A stretch of 64,000 bases of DNA, taken from positions 20,001 to 84,000 of the forward strand of contig KB445824.1 in the NCBI GenBank assembly GCA_000320605.2, read 5' to 3'. The notes beneath the pieces are model-generated. The model was not told where the DNA came from. It saw only the letters and a program-made list of their open reading frames with translations, and did not search any database. The DNA is from Gelatoporia subvermispora B (lineage: Eukaryota; Basidiomycota; Agaricomycetes; Polyporales; Gelatoporiaceae). The first letter of the stretch is position 1, and each line of letters begins with the position of its first letter. Below are positions 33,755 to 45,230 of this stretch, piece by piece. The position numbers and the translations under genes are program-made.

Positions 33755-34697
33755 CGCCAAGCGCGGTTGTTAAAAAAGTTGGCAAACTTGTCCTCGGAGG
33801 GTGTGTAGACGATGGTCCTCTAGTGGAAGGTCCTCTGGTGGAATGCGGCAGAGCAGGATGACAGCGTGAGCAATTCGCCGCAAAGATCGATCATAATCGA
33901 TCTGGAGATTGCCGTGTGAATGTCTGTGATGATACAGTGACGAACGCATTGGGAGCAGATTGCAATCGCTCCAGAGCATGCAAGATGAGCGGCTATTCGC
34001 CAGAGGCCGCAAAGACGCTCATTTGAAGCGGGTCGCCATGCGCTGGCTATAATTTTGACAAGCAACGTAAGGTTGACCCAGCTCATTTTCGACTGCGTCA
34101 GGTGACTGAAAATTGTCACGCTTACACCTTTCTGGCAGGGAGAACTCTCGAGAAAGCCATAGGCTCAGGTATTCGCACATCTATCAATAATTGGAAACCA
34201 GAGAGTTGGAGAAAAAGGGTTTCCCTACAACTCTCTGGTTTCCGAATTCCGATAAAGTGTTATGCTGTAGAGGAGATGCATTGTTTCGAGCACAAACGAG
34301 AGCAGCGGCTAATTCAAAAGGGAAGAAAGTGTTCGCACGCGACCGCCGTTCGGGAACTTGGCAGAGTAAACGAGCCCACGGGATCTGTTTTGGACTGACA
34401 ACTGGACTTGTCGATGCCCGGAAACTCTTATCTGTCACGCGCACGTGCTCTCACGCCTGTGACATACGTAGTCGAAAATGAGTTGGGTCAACCTTACGAA
34501 CGATCCCAGACGATGTGCTGACTCACGTTGTCTACCTTGCGTCATAGCTCGAGGTGTTTATCACACTGTTGCGTCGTTCCATCCTCCCAGCGGGTACTTA
34601 GTCACCTCTCTAGCGTCATCAGCGGTGATGGTTCTATCCACACAGGTTTTAACAGTTGCTACGTGTCAGAAGCATGTCCTATCGGACTCGTGAGAAA
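33755..34697. other. Intergenic region with a hairpin repeat
   Basis: About 940 bp between divergent genes. It holds the 16-bp inverted repeat listed at 34193-34243; no gene is supported. Confidence 0.45.
34193..34243. repeat. Perfect 16-bp inverted repeat with 19-nt loop
   Basis: Left arm 34193-34208 (GGAAACCAGAGAGTTG), right arm 34228-34243, exact complement. It would form a stable stem-loop in RNA or a cruciform in DNA. It is about 450 bp upstream of the first F-box gene. It could be a tiny mobile-element relic or a regulatory hairpin. Confidence 0.75.
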
Positions 34698-36175
34698 ATG
34701 GACATGTCAGAAAGGGATAGGTCAGAAGGGATCTCCATTGACGATACCGGTATGTCGAACACTTGAACACTCTTGAGAATAATCAATCATCCCCGTACAT
34801 CTGAATACAGTCGAACAGACAGCATGGACTGCACAATACGCCTATCACAGCGAAGTGCCTCAACACGAATCACGAGCGTGCCAAGAGCAGAATGTAATTG
34901 ACGATGACGCGCATGTCATCGCGACAGATATCCTGATCTACTTACCGCCGTGAGTAAGACCGTAAGCTATTCCTCCTGTAATGCCTTCTGATCAGCGCGC
35001 CATAGTGGAATAGGAAGAACCGGTGTGAGCATGTGCCCTGGGGGCCTGCCCACAGAGGTTTGGTGCATAATTCTTGACGGGATAGATGACAAGGCGACAT
35101 TGTCATCACTGGCGTCTACCTGCAAGCTCTTGATGGCCCTAGCAAAACAAACGAGGGCGATAGTGGACCGATATGGTCCATGGTTTGCCTTCACCGAGCT
35201 GGTGGACATGGCGCGTATCTCTCGCGAGATGAAGCAAAAACCCCTGCTTGGGGAGGTTCTGATGAGCGTGAAGATCCCTGCGCGGTTCATGACGAGGTTC
35301 CTCTGCGACTGTGCCGGTCGCCTCAAGGCACTGGAGACCAATGAATTTGTCGGGAGCGGTGAAGTCTTACCCCCGTACCAGCGGCACATCCTGAGGGCAG
35401 CTGGTTGTTTCAAGCTAGTAACCAAGCTCATGCTTTCTGATGTCTCGTTCTGGAGTTTCTTGGATTTTGCTCGACTCGTCTGCGCACTTGGAAGCCTATC
35501 CGAGCTAGAGTTACGAGAAGTCTCATGGCGAAGAGATGACGGACGGAATCTAGCGGCTGAGCCGTTTGCGAAGGCACTCGCCTTACGCGATCTCGAGGTA
35601 TGTTCTGATATATGAGCCTTAGTGAATCGACCTCAAGAGACCCATAGATACATGATTCTTCGGAGACGTTAAAGTACCGGAAACTCTTCGGCGCACCGCA
35701 GCTCTTCGATAGTTTGACTAGTCTAAGGCTCTTCGGTTGTGTTTCGGTCTATTGCGCCGTGAAGCATCAGGAGCAGGACCCTGAAAACCTTTCTCTCGAC
35801 ACCAAGCCGCACGATGCAGCTTCCGCCGGCACACCGTTCATCCATCGCCGCGCGGTTAACATGCGCGTTCGACCAGGTCTGGATTCAACCACAAAGTGGG
35901 AGGCAGAGACACGGTGGACGCGGGAGTGCCTTGACTTGCTGAACTGCTTCCTCAACCCAGGCGCATCTTACTTGAACGCAGTCGATGTTGTCTTACATGA
36001 TTGCCCTAAGGACATTCTAGACATTTTCCGAGAAGATCCTCCACCTTTCTACGGGTTGCGTGACAGAGGTATCCTCAGCGTCAAGGATTGCAGGGACCTG
36101 GACATCTGGAATGAGACATGGGGGTGTGAAGAAGTCATAATTGCTCCCAATGTCATCAATCAACCTACACAGTAG
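34698..36175 (+). CDS. F-box-like protein, family member A
   Basis: Four exons keep phase: 34698-34749, 34811-34949, 35030-35597, 35648-36175, giving 428 residues. The two upstream exons encode a short acidic/polar N terminus that ends in DILIYLPP just before the third exon, matching the I-L-x-x-[LI]-P motif of the other cluster members. The F-box is MCPGGLPTEVWCIILDGIDD with STCKLLMAL. The conserved core follows: FWSFLDFARLVCALGSL, LELREVSW, EPFAKALALRDLE. The last exon has ECLDLLNCFLNPG and PKDILDIF. F-box proteins recruit substrates to SCF ubiquitin ligases via Skp1, and the leucine-rich helices would hold the substrate. The F-box match is by pattern only. A reading that begins at 35031 would lack the first 64 residues. 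Confidence 0.72.
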
Positions 36176-37073
36176 TTTCGTTGCTGTCACCCATTTCTGT
36201 GCCGTATATCATGCTGTATGACGTTGAACCTCTCTGCGTCCGAAAGAACATTTTTGAGGAGGAATTTGTATCACGAGGGAATCTGGTCGCGATAACCTGG
36301 ATCGTGGAATTAGCAGCGTGGTAGGGTTGGCAAGTTGACGCTTGACGGACTGCGCGGCGCTTCGCGGCGAGGCTTTTCACAGCATCCGCATACCACCTTC
36401 ACCTATCTGGTCCCCTCCATTCTGTCATGTACCCTGTCTCTTAATTGGTACTCGTCGTCCCCACTGTTGCACTTGAACATTGGCAGTCGAACTGCACGGG
36501 CACAACGGGCGCGAATAACATGCTATTTGGGGCCTTCTTCTCTACAGCGCTTCCTCCGAATATTCCAAGCAGTTATTCACCTCAATCTCCTTGTAAAACC
36601 TCTCTCTTGAGAATAGGCACCCACGTTACCTCAGTTGGATATGGCGGTTCCCCGTGGCTTCCTAGGAGTATAGATCGCAGCAAGTTTAGTCTACCGAAGC
36701 TCCATCCCCAGGAGTGGATCAACATATGCACGTGGTAGGTTTTGTAGCCGTCCAAAAGCGGGCATGTATATCGACGACTGCTACCTTGATTCCGGACAGT
36801 ATGATGTGCTGGTCTGCGGATGTAGCCGCTTCTTGTGGAAGCCTTCATTTGCTGATCACCGGCGACAACGTGATCGTACGTCCGTAACGTCCCCCTTTCT
36901 TTAGGAAGTGCTCACAAACTCTGTACATTTTGTCACAGGCCACATCAATAAAAACAAGGCTAGCTTTCCGTTTTCTTGGAGCAGTTCGTAAGCTTCAAAG
37001 CTAGAGCTGACCTCGGCTTATTCAATTGCAGACAATATGCGGCAATCTGCGTCGCCGATTCAGTCATAGGCAT
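36176..37073. other. Region without a supported gene, possible upstream exons
   Basis: About 900 bp. Several short ORFs with hydrophobic stretches (36.4-36.6 kb) and intron-like junctions could be 5' exons of the membrane protein that follows, but I could not find a join that keeps frame. Confidence 0.35.
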
Positions 37074-37952
37074 ATGCGTCTTGGTTACCTCATACTCTTA
37101 TTCCCACTCCCATTGATAGCAGCCAGCGGGATGACGCGCTCCCAATTTCTTGGGCTATGTGTCGCCCCTTCATTCGGTAGCATTTTATGTGGCGTGAGCT
37201 ACCATCTTGCCTTTTCGCTCAATGTTCATCCCAGGATCCAACGGTATCTTTCCCTTCTACCTACGGCAGCACAATTCGTTGCCGAGATCATAACAGCTGT
37301 CATTGCATTCAAGATTGTTCCGGATGTGGTATCAACAAGTCCTTTGCGCGGGATGGATTTTCATGGGTCCCTCCATGGCCCACGATTGCTCAACCTGGTC
37401 ATTGCAGAGTCTGTCCTTGGAGTGTTGTGGGGCTCGGGTTGGCGTCTAGTATCACACAGGCTTCTTACAATGCTGTCGATCCCGGAGGAAGTTCGACGGT
37501 TTGCTATCAACATGTCGCAGTTCACCTTCGCGATAGGTAATATTGGCGGCGCGTTGATACTGGTCTCATTCATTCCAAACGGGATATCGACTTCATGCGC
37601 AATACTTGGCACAGGCGCTTGCTCTGTTGTACTATCACTCGTATGCCGTACCACGTTGTCGGAAGAACGGTACAACAGCATCAAAGAGCATTTGCGTGCG
37701 CGCTACCAGGAGCATGTGCCCAGACGTCTCCGATGGCGTCTGCGTGACATTGCGGAGATCCTCAATCGTCACTGCAATACACGTATTCAGAACTTCCTAC
37801 TGATGACTGGTGTGTTATTACAAGCGTTACGACGTCTATGTGAAGTCATGTTTCACTTCAGAGCTTCTGGGCGAGGTACCTCAAGCAAGGCTCGAAGATC
37901 CATTGAGAAATTGGGTACTCAAATATTTACCAAGGCACGTGACAGACCTTAG
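37074..37952 (+). CDS. Multi-pass membrane protein of unknown function
   Basis: One open frame of 292 codons from the ATG at 37074 (open to a TTG at 37026, so a spliced 5' exon is possible with AG at 37030). At least five or six membrane spans are visible: YLILLFPLPLIAAS, FLGLCVAPSFGSILCGVSY, FVAEIITAVIAFKIV, LVIAESVLGVLWGSGW, FAIGNIGGALILVSFI, and AILGTGACSVVLSLVC. The last 100 residues are basic and cytosolic in character (RRLRWRLRDIAEIL, SSKARRSIEKLG). No family recognised. It lies between two F-box-like genes on the same strand, which may be chance. The length of the open frame and the regular hydrophobic spacing make a real gene likely, but completeness at the 5' end is doubtful. Confidence 0.5.
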   Translation: MRLGYLILLFPLPLIAASGMTRSQFLGLCVAPSFGSILCGVSYHLAFSLNVHPRIQRYLSLLPTAAQFVAEIITAVIAFKIVPDVVSTSPLRGMDFHGSLHGPRLLNLVIAESVLGVLWGSGWRLVSHRLLTMLSIPEEVRRFAINMSQFTFAIGNIGGALILVSFIPNGISTSCAILGTGACSVVLSLVCRTTLSEERYNSIKEHLRARYQEHVPRRLRWRLRDIAEILNRHCNTRIQNFLLMTGVLLQALRRLCEVMFHFRASGRGTSSKARRSIEKLGTQIFTKARDRP

Positions 37953-37990
37953 AGACATTCATCCCGTTACCTGACTCGTGCATCGGGTAG

Positions 37991-39084
37991 TTGGAGTACC
38001 AACTCAACAATAACCCTGCAACCTGGACGACTACCTCTCGAAATATGGGAGCATATCCTTGAGAATGTAGACAATCAATCAACACTGTTCGCCTGTGGCT
38101 TAACATGCAAGGTGCTCGCAGCGAGAGTTCGCAAGATACAGAAGGATGCACACGACTTTCGATGTAGACCCGATTTGCTACAGATGGGCGAACCGTTCGG
38201 TGACGTTCATCGGCATCCCCTGTTCAATTTCTCCCTGAAGCAAGTGGAAATTCCTCCAAATCTCATGACGCGATTTGTATATGAGTTCTCCGGAAAGCTG
38301 ACTGGTATAGAAATCATGAAGATATCTAGGGGAAAACCCACCTTGTCCCCTATCCAAGCATCATTCTATCAGGCCGCCCGCCGCTTTTCCACCCTCGCTC
38401 ACCTTGAACTGACAGACGTCCAGTTCTTCGACTTCCGAGACCTTGCCCGTCTACTTTGTGCATTTTCTAGCCTCAGGAAGCTCATATTAAACAGTGTCTC
38501 ATGGAAAAGAGGTGGGGAGCGCAGCTTGATCGATGAACCCTTCGCGAAGAATCTGCGATTAAGGGAAGTCCACGTGAGCGATCGGTTTCTGATCTATGCT
38601 TTCATTCTATAATTATTGAAAATACTTCACTGTCGTCAGATATTTGAGCACCACGACATACTCAAATATAGGAGTCTTCTCACTGCACCGCGGCTCCTGG
38701 AAGAGATGACGGAACTCTGCTTCTCAGACCTTCCCCATGTATCGTGCATCTTGGATTTGAGGTGTGCATGCTTCCTATGTATTCCTCGGGGATAACATAA
38801 TCACGCCCTGGTCATGTAGGCAAGACGTCACACCGCCAATAGCGACCATCACCGTCAAAGGAAGGATCCGACCAAATGCGGACTGGTTCCGCGGATGCGT
38901 AGACCTTCTCAATAGCTTCTTCATTACACCTGGTGGGGTATGCTCCCACAACATCGGCATCGAGTTGACAAATCTTCCGAGTCCAATTGTGGATATATTT
39001 TATGGCGAAGGTTTTTTGAGGCTGAGGGAGCTGGGGGTGCTTACTGTGTTCGTCACCAGAACTGACCTTCCTGATTTGGTGTAA
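37991..39084 (+). CDS. F-box-like protein, family member B (start unresolved)
   Basis: Three exons keep phase: 37991-38573, 38640-38761, 38820-39084. The F-box reads GRLPLEIWEHILENVDN with FACGLTCKVLAAR, then the family core FFDFRDLARLLCAFSSL, LILNSVSW, DEPFAKNLRLREV, and the last exon WFRGCVDLLNSFF with PSPIVDIFYGEG. No ATG precedes the F-box in frame where the paralogues have MRPGGL (here the matching codons read LQPGRL), and no upstream exon ending in the I-L-x-x-[LI]-P motif could be joined. Either an N-terminal exon is missing from my model, or the copy has lost its start and is decaying. The rest is open and intact over about 320 codons. Confidence 0.6.
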
Positions 39085-39937
39085 ACTAATGACGCCGATT
39101 CACGTATCTGCACGTCGAGAATTTGATTCTATTCTATGTGAGCAGCTTATTTATGAAGGGGCTGAGTTGCATGCAAGTGGCGTGTGCTATAATGCCATCG
39201 CGCAGTGACTTTCGGTGTACACAAGACAGTGATTCATACGAGGGTACCTGAAGTCGATCACAACAAATGCCGTGCGGTGCTGCGCCAGTTTCAAGCATGT
39301 GGGGGCTATGGTAGCTTTGCCACAATCAACTGGAGCCAGGAAGTACTTCCTTTTTCCCTTCGAGCTGAGACGCATTGCAAACGGGGACTCAATGCCTCTG
39401 CCAATGAGGCCAACTATCAGGACAGACCGTCAGTGTTGCGCCTTAGTGTTGCGCCATCACGGGAAGGAGGTTGGATTTCGACAGGCGTGATGGCCACGTC
39501 ATATGTATCCCGTGAACATCCGCAAGTGTGCTCTACGTGTGTTACATGTAGTCTACATATGTCGAATTCAGATCCAGTGCCAAGCGTCAGAAGCTTTGAC
39601 TCGAGTCTCATTCTGCGCCACTTCAAATTGCATGCGAATCAGAGACGCTCAACGGGCTCGAGAGTCGATGGTGCATGAGATGCGCTGATTCCCACGAAAT
39701 TGCCTCATGCCAATCACAACGGACAAACTGTAGCACAGCCACTTTTGTTCGTCTCTTCCTCCCGTCGGATACACCGACTTCTCGATGCGCCTTACACGTC
39801 CAAATTAGCACAAAATCATCGAAGAAGAAGGTCGGACGCAGGCTAGCGGATCATAGAAGTAGGAGCTCCACGTCACGGATCCGTTGCAAGTTCTGACAAT
39901 AAACGTAGTAGACCGCGAGCGTCAGGATAGAGCTATC
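39085..39937. other. Upstream region of F-box member C, part of a direct duplication
   Basis: From about 39630 the sequence matches 47434 onward, the upstream region of member D. The stretch matching the start of D's first exon (39.78-39.89 kb) carries stop codons and a one-base deletion relative to D. 39.1-39.6 kb holds only short ORFs. Confidence 0.5.
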
Positions 39938-41480
39938 ATGCTGCAGGCTTTTCCGGAGCTACCAGTAGTTCCGCGCCATGGGTGGCCCGGTCTTGATGAC
40001 CTGTCCCCGGAGGTTCAGAGTGAGCTCAATTTGTGCATCGAGGAAGAAGGACAGGATATCCTAATGCACCTTCCTGTGTATGTTCGTAAGTTCGTTTGCG
40101 TATGATGGCTGCTCACTCACGTCGTCACATAGGGGAATTGGGAGATCAAATATAACGATGCGTCCTGGTGGCCTACACCTCGAGATCTGGTACTTGATTC
40201 TAAACAGCATCGACGATTTCAGGACATGGGTCGCTTGCGGGTTGACCTGTAAGGTCCTCACGTCGCGCATCATACAGACATCCAGAAACATCTCGCGTCG
40301 TCATTGGGAAAACATGGCTTCCCTCGACCTCTGCGAGCTGCGGCGTGATTTAGTAGACCAGCTTGTGGCTGGAAGCCTAATCAATGACGTTCGGATCCAG
40401 GCCCCGTCATTGACCCGACTGGTATACGAGTTTGCAGGTCGGCTTCGCGCACTCCGTCATCTACGAGTCCAGAAGTCGGGATGGCGTGGTCCCGACACAC
40501 TACCGCTGTTGCGCCAGTCGTGCTTCAATGCTGCATCACGATTCACAAGTCTGTCATACTTGGCGTTGACGAATGTTGTCTTTTGGAGCTTGGGGAATCT
40601 GATGCGGTTCGCCTGCTGCTTTGAAAGTCTACGAGCGCTCGAGTTGGAGGACGTTTCGTGGACACGTAGTGAGGGATGCTGTCCGGCTGACGAACCTTAC
40701 GCAAAGAACCTACACCTAGTATTCCTCACTGTACGTGGGGCTGCCCTACATGACCCATGCCTGTCGATATCTATATTCTGACACAGTTGTACAGATCACC
40801 AACAGAGGCAATATATCCCTCTACCTGAATTTCCTCGCCTCTCACACACTATTTCGGGATCTCACACGATTGTACATCGAAGAATCCAAGAGCAGCTACT
40901 CAGCTCATTGCCGCATTCGCATCTCTCCTACCGAGCGCAATGGTACACAAAGCAGACCACAATATGCAGTATCGGCAAGAGTCTTGTCCTGTCCCCGTGC
41001 GAGTTATCAATGGTTGCGCGCACTGCTGGACCTCCTCGACAGGATATTCACTGTTTCCACACTACCGCTCTTCTCCAAGATTGACCTGGACTTCGAGATC
41101 ATAAATGGCGCTTCCGAGGACATGTTCAATTTTCTGTCCGATGAGCCATTGCCGCTTCCGTTATTGAGAACGCGAAAGACGGGTCAGGTTACGTTGACGA
41201 AGACATACAGGAAGGACGGACATCGGGTGCGTTGCGAAGAGGAGTTAGTGCCCTCTTCTGGGAAAGTTCAACCTAGCACGAGCCAAGAAGTTCCACATAA
41301 CATGGTAGCAGGTCCGTTCAATACGTAGAATGAGTAGATATGGCAGGATACTCCCCTTCCGTGATGTATCATGACATTGAGGAGACTGAACGGACGCTTT
41401 CCGACGGATGAATGAAGTTGTCTGGCACAGGAGCCACGAATGCATTTAGGTAGATTGGTGATCTGACGGGCCATAGCACC
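39630..41480. repeat. Direct segmental duplication, first copy
   Basis: Matches 47434-49290 in the same orientation: 5' region (both contain AATCAGAGACGCTCAACGG), the whole F-box gene and about 150 bp of 3' flank (both contain GAATGAAGTTGTCTGGCACA). Divergence is visible throughout, with small indels. Confidence 0.75.
39938..41328 (+). CDS. F-box-like protein, family member C
   Basis: Three exons keep phase: 39938-40077, 40133-40730, 40795-41328, giving 423 residues from the ATG at 39938. Exon 1 is acidic (LCIEEEGQDILMHLPV) and ends with the family motif; exon 2 opens with GIGRSNIT then the F-box MRPGGLHLEIWYLILNSIDD and CGLTCKVLTSR. The core follows: FWSLGNLMRFACCFESL, LELEDVSW, DEPYAKNLHL. 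Exon 3 has WLRALLDLLDRIF and ASEDMFNFLSDEPLPLPLL. It is the direct duplicate of member D, with exons 2 and 3 exactly the same length (598 and 534 bp). The reading frame upstream of 39938 is broken relative to D, so C has a shorter N terminus or is partly decayed. Probable substrate receptor of an SCF-type complex. Confidence 0.7.
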
Positions 41481-41725
41481 ACATCGTAGGTTGAGTGGTT
41501 TGTGAATGCCCACCAGATCCGATGCCACTTAGACACCGCAGTAGGCACTATAGCACCTGACCCTTTGGACATGTCACAGACGCTGGGCACGGCATCGTAG
41601 GCCGCGTTATCTTCTGGCGCGGCTTTGGCGGGAATGCGTAGGCCCGCTGCTGCTATCCACTTCTTCTGAAAGGCATTAAGTCAGAATATCTACCGGCCTC
41701 GAGAGCTCAGGGCGACTATCACTGG

Positions 41726-43006
41726 ATGTCAATATTAGAGCAGGACATCTGTGCTGCGCCGTCACGCGATAGGTCCCATTCCGTGTCCAGCTTACTCATT
41801 GAGCGCTGGACTGGTTCGTACCGTCGTTTTGTGGCAGAGTTGCATCCAAGACAAGAAGCGGGCACCTTACTAAGAAAGTTCAAGCAATCATGGAATCCAA
41901 TGAATCACTGGATGGCACCGAAAATCTGGAGGTTTCCCCGATCGAGCCAACAGACCTGCTGCTCTATTTTCCCAACCTTCATTATTTCATCAAGAGGTAC
42001 GATTCGCGTCTCAGCTGCAACGATGTCTCGATTCTTGTACCACTTCGCAGGAAAGAAGTCGATACTGAAGTCAGTCAAAGTGAATTCGACGAATCGTAGC
42101 GCTTTCCAGGCACTGCCGTGTCTGCGAGGCTCCCCGCTCAAAGCCGCGAGCCGTTTTTCGCATGTCACAGCACTGGACCTTCACCGACTTGTTTTCTCGA
42201 GTTTGGCAGACTTTACTCGTCTGATTTGTGTCTTACGGTATTTGCTCAACCTGACGCTGTTTGGTGTGTCTTGACCCGGGCAACAACGGCTGTGAGCTGG
42301 CGCAAGAACCCTTTGCGAGGGCTTTGCATATGCAGGTCGTCAACGTACGTGCACCAGATTCCATGGCGAAGAGGTACGGATGTATTGACGTCAGAATGTA
42401 TAGATCGAATGTAAGGAGCTGGCGAAATCCAAATATATGTCTTCTGCACCTAAGCTGGGTTCAAGGCTCGAACGACTCTTCTTTGCGGTGGCGTTTGATC
42501 CAAACAATCCAGCTCTACCTCTCAACTCAGTCGAGGTCACCCTGGAAGACGTTGACCAACATTTCACTGATTGCCCTTCGGACCAGCTTAATCGCTCTGT
42601 ATCTTGCGCAGCACGAGTAAGTGTCATCCAGTCCCCCCAGGATCGGCACTGGCTTCGGGAATGCTTCGATGTCCTCGATCACTTCCTGTCCTTGTGTTCG
42701 GCTATGTTGAGCATGACCACAGTCTTTCTTCGATCTCCGCCTGACGATATCATACACTTGTTCCGCAGTGAGACTGTACCATTTCCAATGGTTCGTGCAC
42801 GTGGTGCTTTGAATGTGCGCTTCTCAAGGATGTTGCCGGTAGGTGAGCTGGAGATAATCGGGCTCATACGTCCTGGTGCACCGGATACGGGCGAGCATCC
42901 GAAATCTGTATCCACGCATTCCGCGTTGGCATCAGCATGGCACGATCTATGTAGGCTACATCACACCTTACTCTGTCAGGCGTCTTCAGATTCGCAGACG
43001 TCCTGA
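41726..43006 (+). pseudogene. F-box-like pseudogene, family member F
   Basis: The family core is recognisable: MSRFLYHFAGKKSIL, RFSHVTALDLHRLVFSSLADF, FTRLICVLRYLLNLTLFGVS. Then a stop (about 42272) falls exactly where the paralogues continue with VSW. The expected next block (NNGCELAQEPFARALHMQVV) is in another frame at 42276 on. The last exon is open from 42437 (DRHWLRECFDVLDHFL, SPPDDIIHLFRSE). No clear F-box with PGGLP-E-W is readable at the front. One clear frameshift plus loss of the N-terminal box make this a decayed copy. Confidence 0.65.
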
Positions 43007-45230
43007 CGTACGGCTGGTACTGTCAGCAAGGCATGGTCTCCACCAAATGGTGTATTGGTCACCAGTACTAACACAATAAGGCGCTGTTCAGCACAGTTTT
43101 GGAGTCATAAGTTAGAGACGTCTTCCACTACGGATGGGTAGGACATATCTATTTGCCCTGTCCGGTTACACTTCATTCATCTGAAAATGCGGATAGATAC
43201 ATGCGAGAGCGAGAATCAAATCACGGTCCTCTTAACTGGTGGTAACACGTCATTGAATACATATATCACATCGAACCTATCTACATACAACATGGGTAAC
43301 GACGTTCTGCGATATTCTGGACACTCTAATTGATGCGTCAATTATCGCACCCTGTGAACATAAATCCGGCATCAGGCAGGTATTCTTCGACCCGGACGAA
43401 TCCTATCCAAGCGCTCAGAAGCCGATGCCTCAGACTCCGAGTGGCCATCCCCAAGCTGAGTAGAAGGAGCGTTTTGAGGACGAAAGAGGGCAGGATGACA
43501 GGGAAAGTGAAATTACTCGTTGAGGGATACCCAAGAAGGCGTTATTCAACTGGGAGAGAAAGCGAAGAAGAATTAGCGGTGGCAGAGACCGGTCTTCCGG
43601 ATGCGATTGAAGAGAGGAAGAAATTGGACGCGGGAAATGGAGAAGTTTTAGCATGGAGAGATAGAAATGCACCTACAGGGAGACACAGTAAGTCGTTCAA
43701 GCTGTGGGGAACTGCCTGTTTCTTCACTATCATCGGACAGTAGGTGATCAATCATTACGTACGGACCATAACGGAACCATTCTTGGCACGGGACATAGAG
43801 TCCATTCCTGCAGTACGCGTTCTGTGTGCGTGGGGATGATATATACCTTCGATGATATATGCCAGAATGGCATATTTACCATCTTTAACTTTGGAACTCA
43901 AGACAGAGCAGCAGAGGACCCACTCAGCGATCACATGATAGACTAAGTCATCACTAACCGCGTGAGAAGAACTTGCACGCCTGTGCAGGTAGATTAGGGA
44001 TCCTGGGGCAGAGATGACTTTTGGATGTTTATGATGATACGGTGTTTGGTGAGAAGCCGCAATGTCATCGATGGCGAGACGCTGAGTAGGTTTAGGAATC
44101 GCCGGAGGTTGGGAGCCGCCACCTGTCGAGGCGATGAGCACTTGGTTTTTGAACTCATGAGGCCTTACCTATCTATACCTTTGTCTCCCCCAACTCTTCA
44201 AGTCCTCATCTCCTGGGGCGACTTCAAATTCGAACATTGTCAGCATTCTGGACAGAATGTCATCGTGTTCCCAGTGCTCAGAGTGCAAACTATGGTTGAA
44301 GGTGCCTCCCCATAGACGTCTAGGAAGAATGGACGCATTGAAGAACACGGGGAATGCTGCACAGAGTGAAACGTACCTTATTCCTCCGTAACTCAATTTG
44401 CGATATGAAAACGGGATACGACAGACCGGACCGCCCTCGGAGACGAGTAGTGATGCACTGAGTATCTCTACAAAGTAAGAGGTGTCTGACGTGACGGTCA
44501 GGTTCGATACTATCCGGAGTGCGTGAGATGGCTGATTAGACCGCAATCACGCATGATCGCCGTGCGAATCCCGAGGTCGCGCCGAGTTGAGAACAGGATG
44601 GCAGGTGCCAGACGCTGGACGCGACGCGGGCCGCGTCATCATGTATGCGGCGACTTCCACCTGCGTGCTGTCCGTACTGACTACAAGCTGCAGACCTCTG
44701 GCGCATCTCAGAATCATCCCAGTATTGAAGGCAACTTGATCTTAGTAGACTGACCTCAGTGCAGCGGACATGCCACCGAGCTTGCAAAACTCTTCATTCA
44801 AAACCAACCCAGAACCGCTTTCAGAATGTCGTGGCGCTAGATCCTCGGAGAATAGGCCTCGCGACGCCACCGTCGCAAGTCGTCCGTTTGTCCTTCCCTG
44901 TAGCAACCATTATTGCGGAGTGTTCGAATACACCTGATCCTCTAAACACATTGCACATGTATGGCGACCTTCAATTACCAAGAGACTTCCTTCCAGTCAG
45001 AAGGACAGAATCATACTCCGGATTTGGACACGGAGCACAAGCGACAGCGGTTCGAATATGGCTGTGAAGCAGGTCTTTCGAGTTCTTCTGACGCACTTGA
45101 GTCCCAACTCGCTTCGACCATGAACCAGGCTTCGGGATTGAGGGGTGCGTTTCCTGTTACGGAGGTACTTGAACCTTAGTTTCTGAGCGCGGCGAGCTCC
45201 CATTCACTGAGGCTCCAGGACGAAAGCACG
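43007..45230. other. 2.2-kb region with no supported gene
   Basis: Two ORFs deserve mention but lack support: 43333-43743 (plus, Arg/Glu-rich, ATG start, no motif) and 44169-44546 (minus, open frame with a hydrophobic first half). 44961-45179 (plus) is an acidic open stretch that might be a further 5' exon of the next gene. I assign no function. Confidence 0.35.

Noticed and set aside
44169..44546. 125-codon ORF on the minus strand with a hydrophobic first half
   Set aside because: No recognisable family, and no upstream or downstream exon could be joined in frame.
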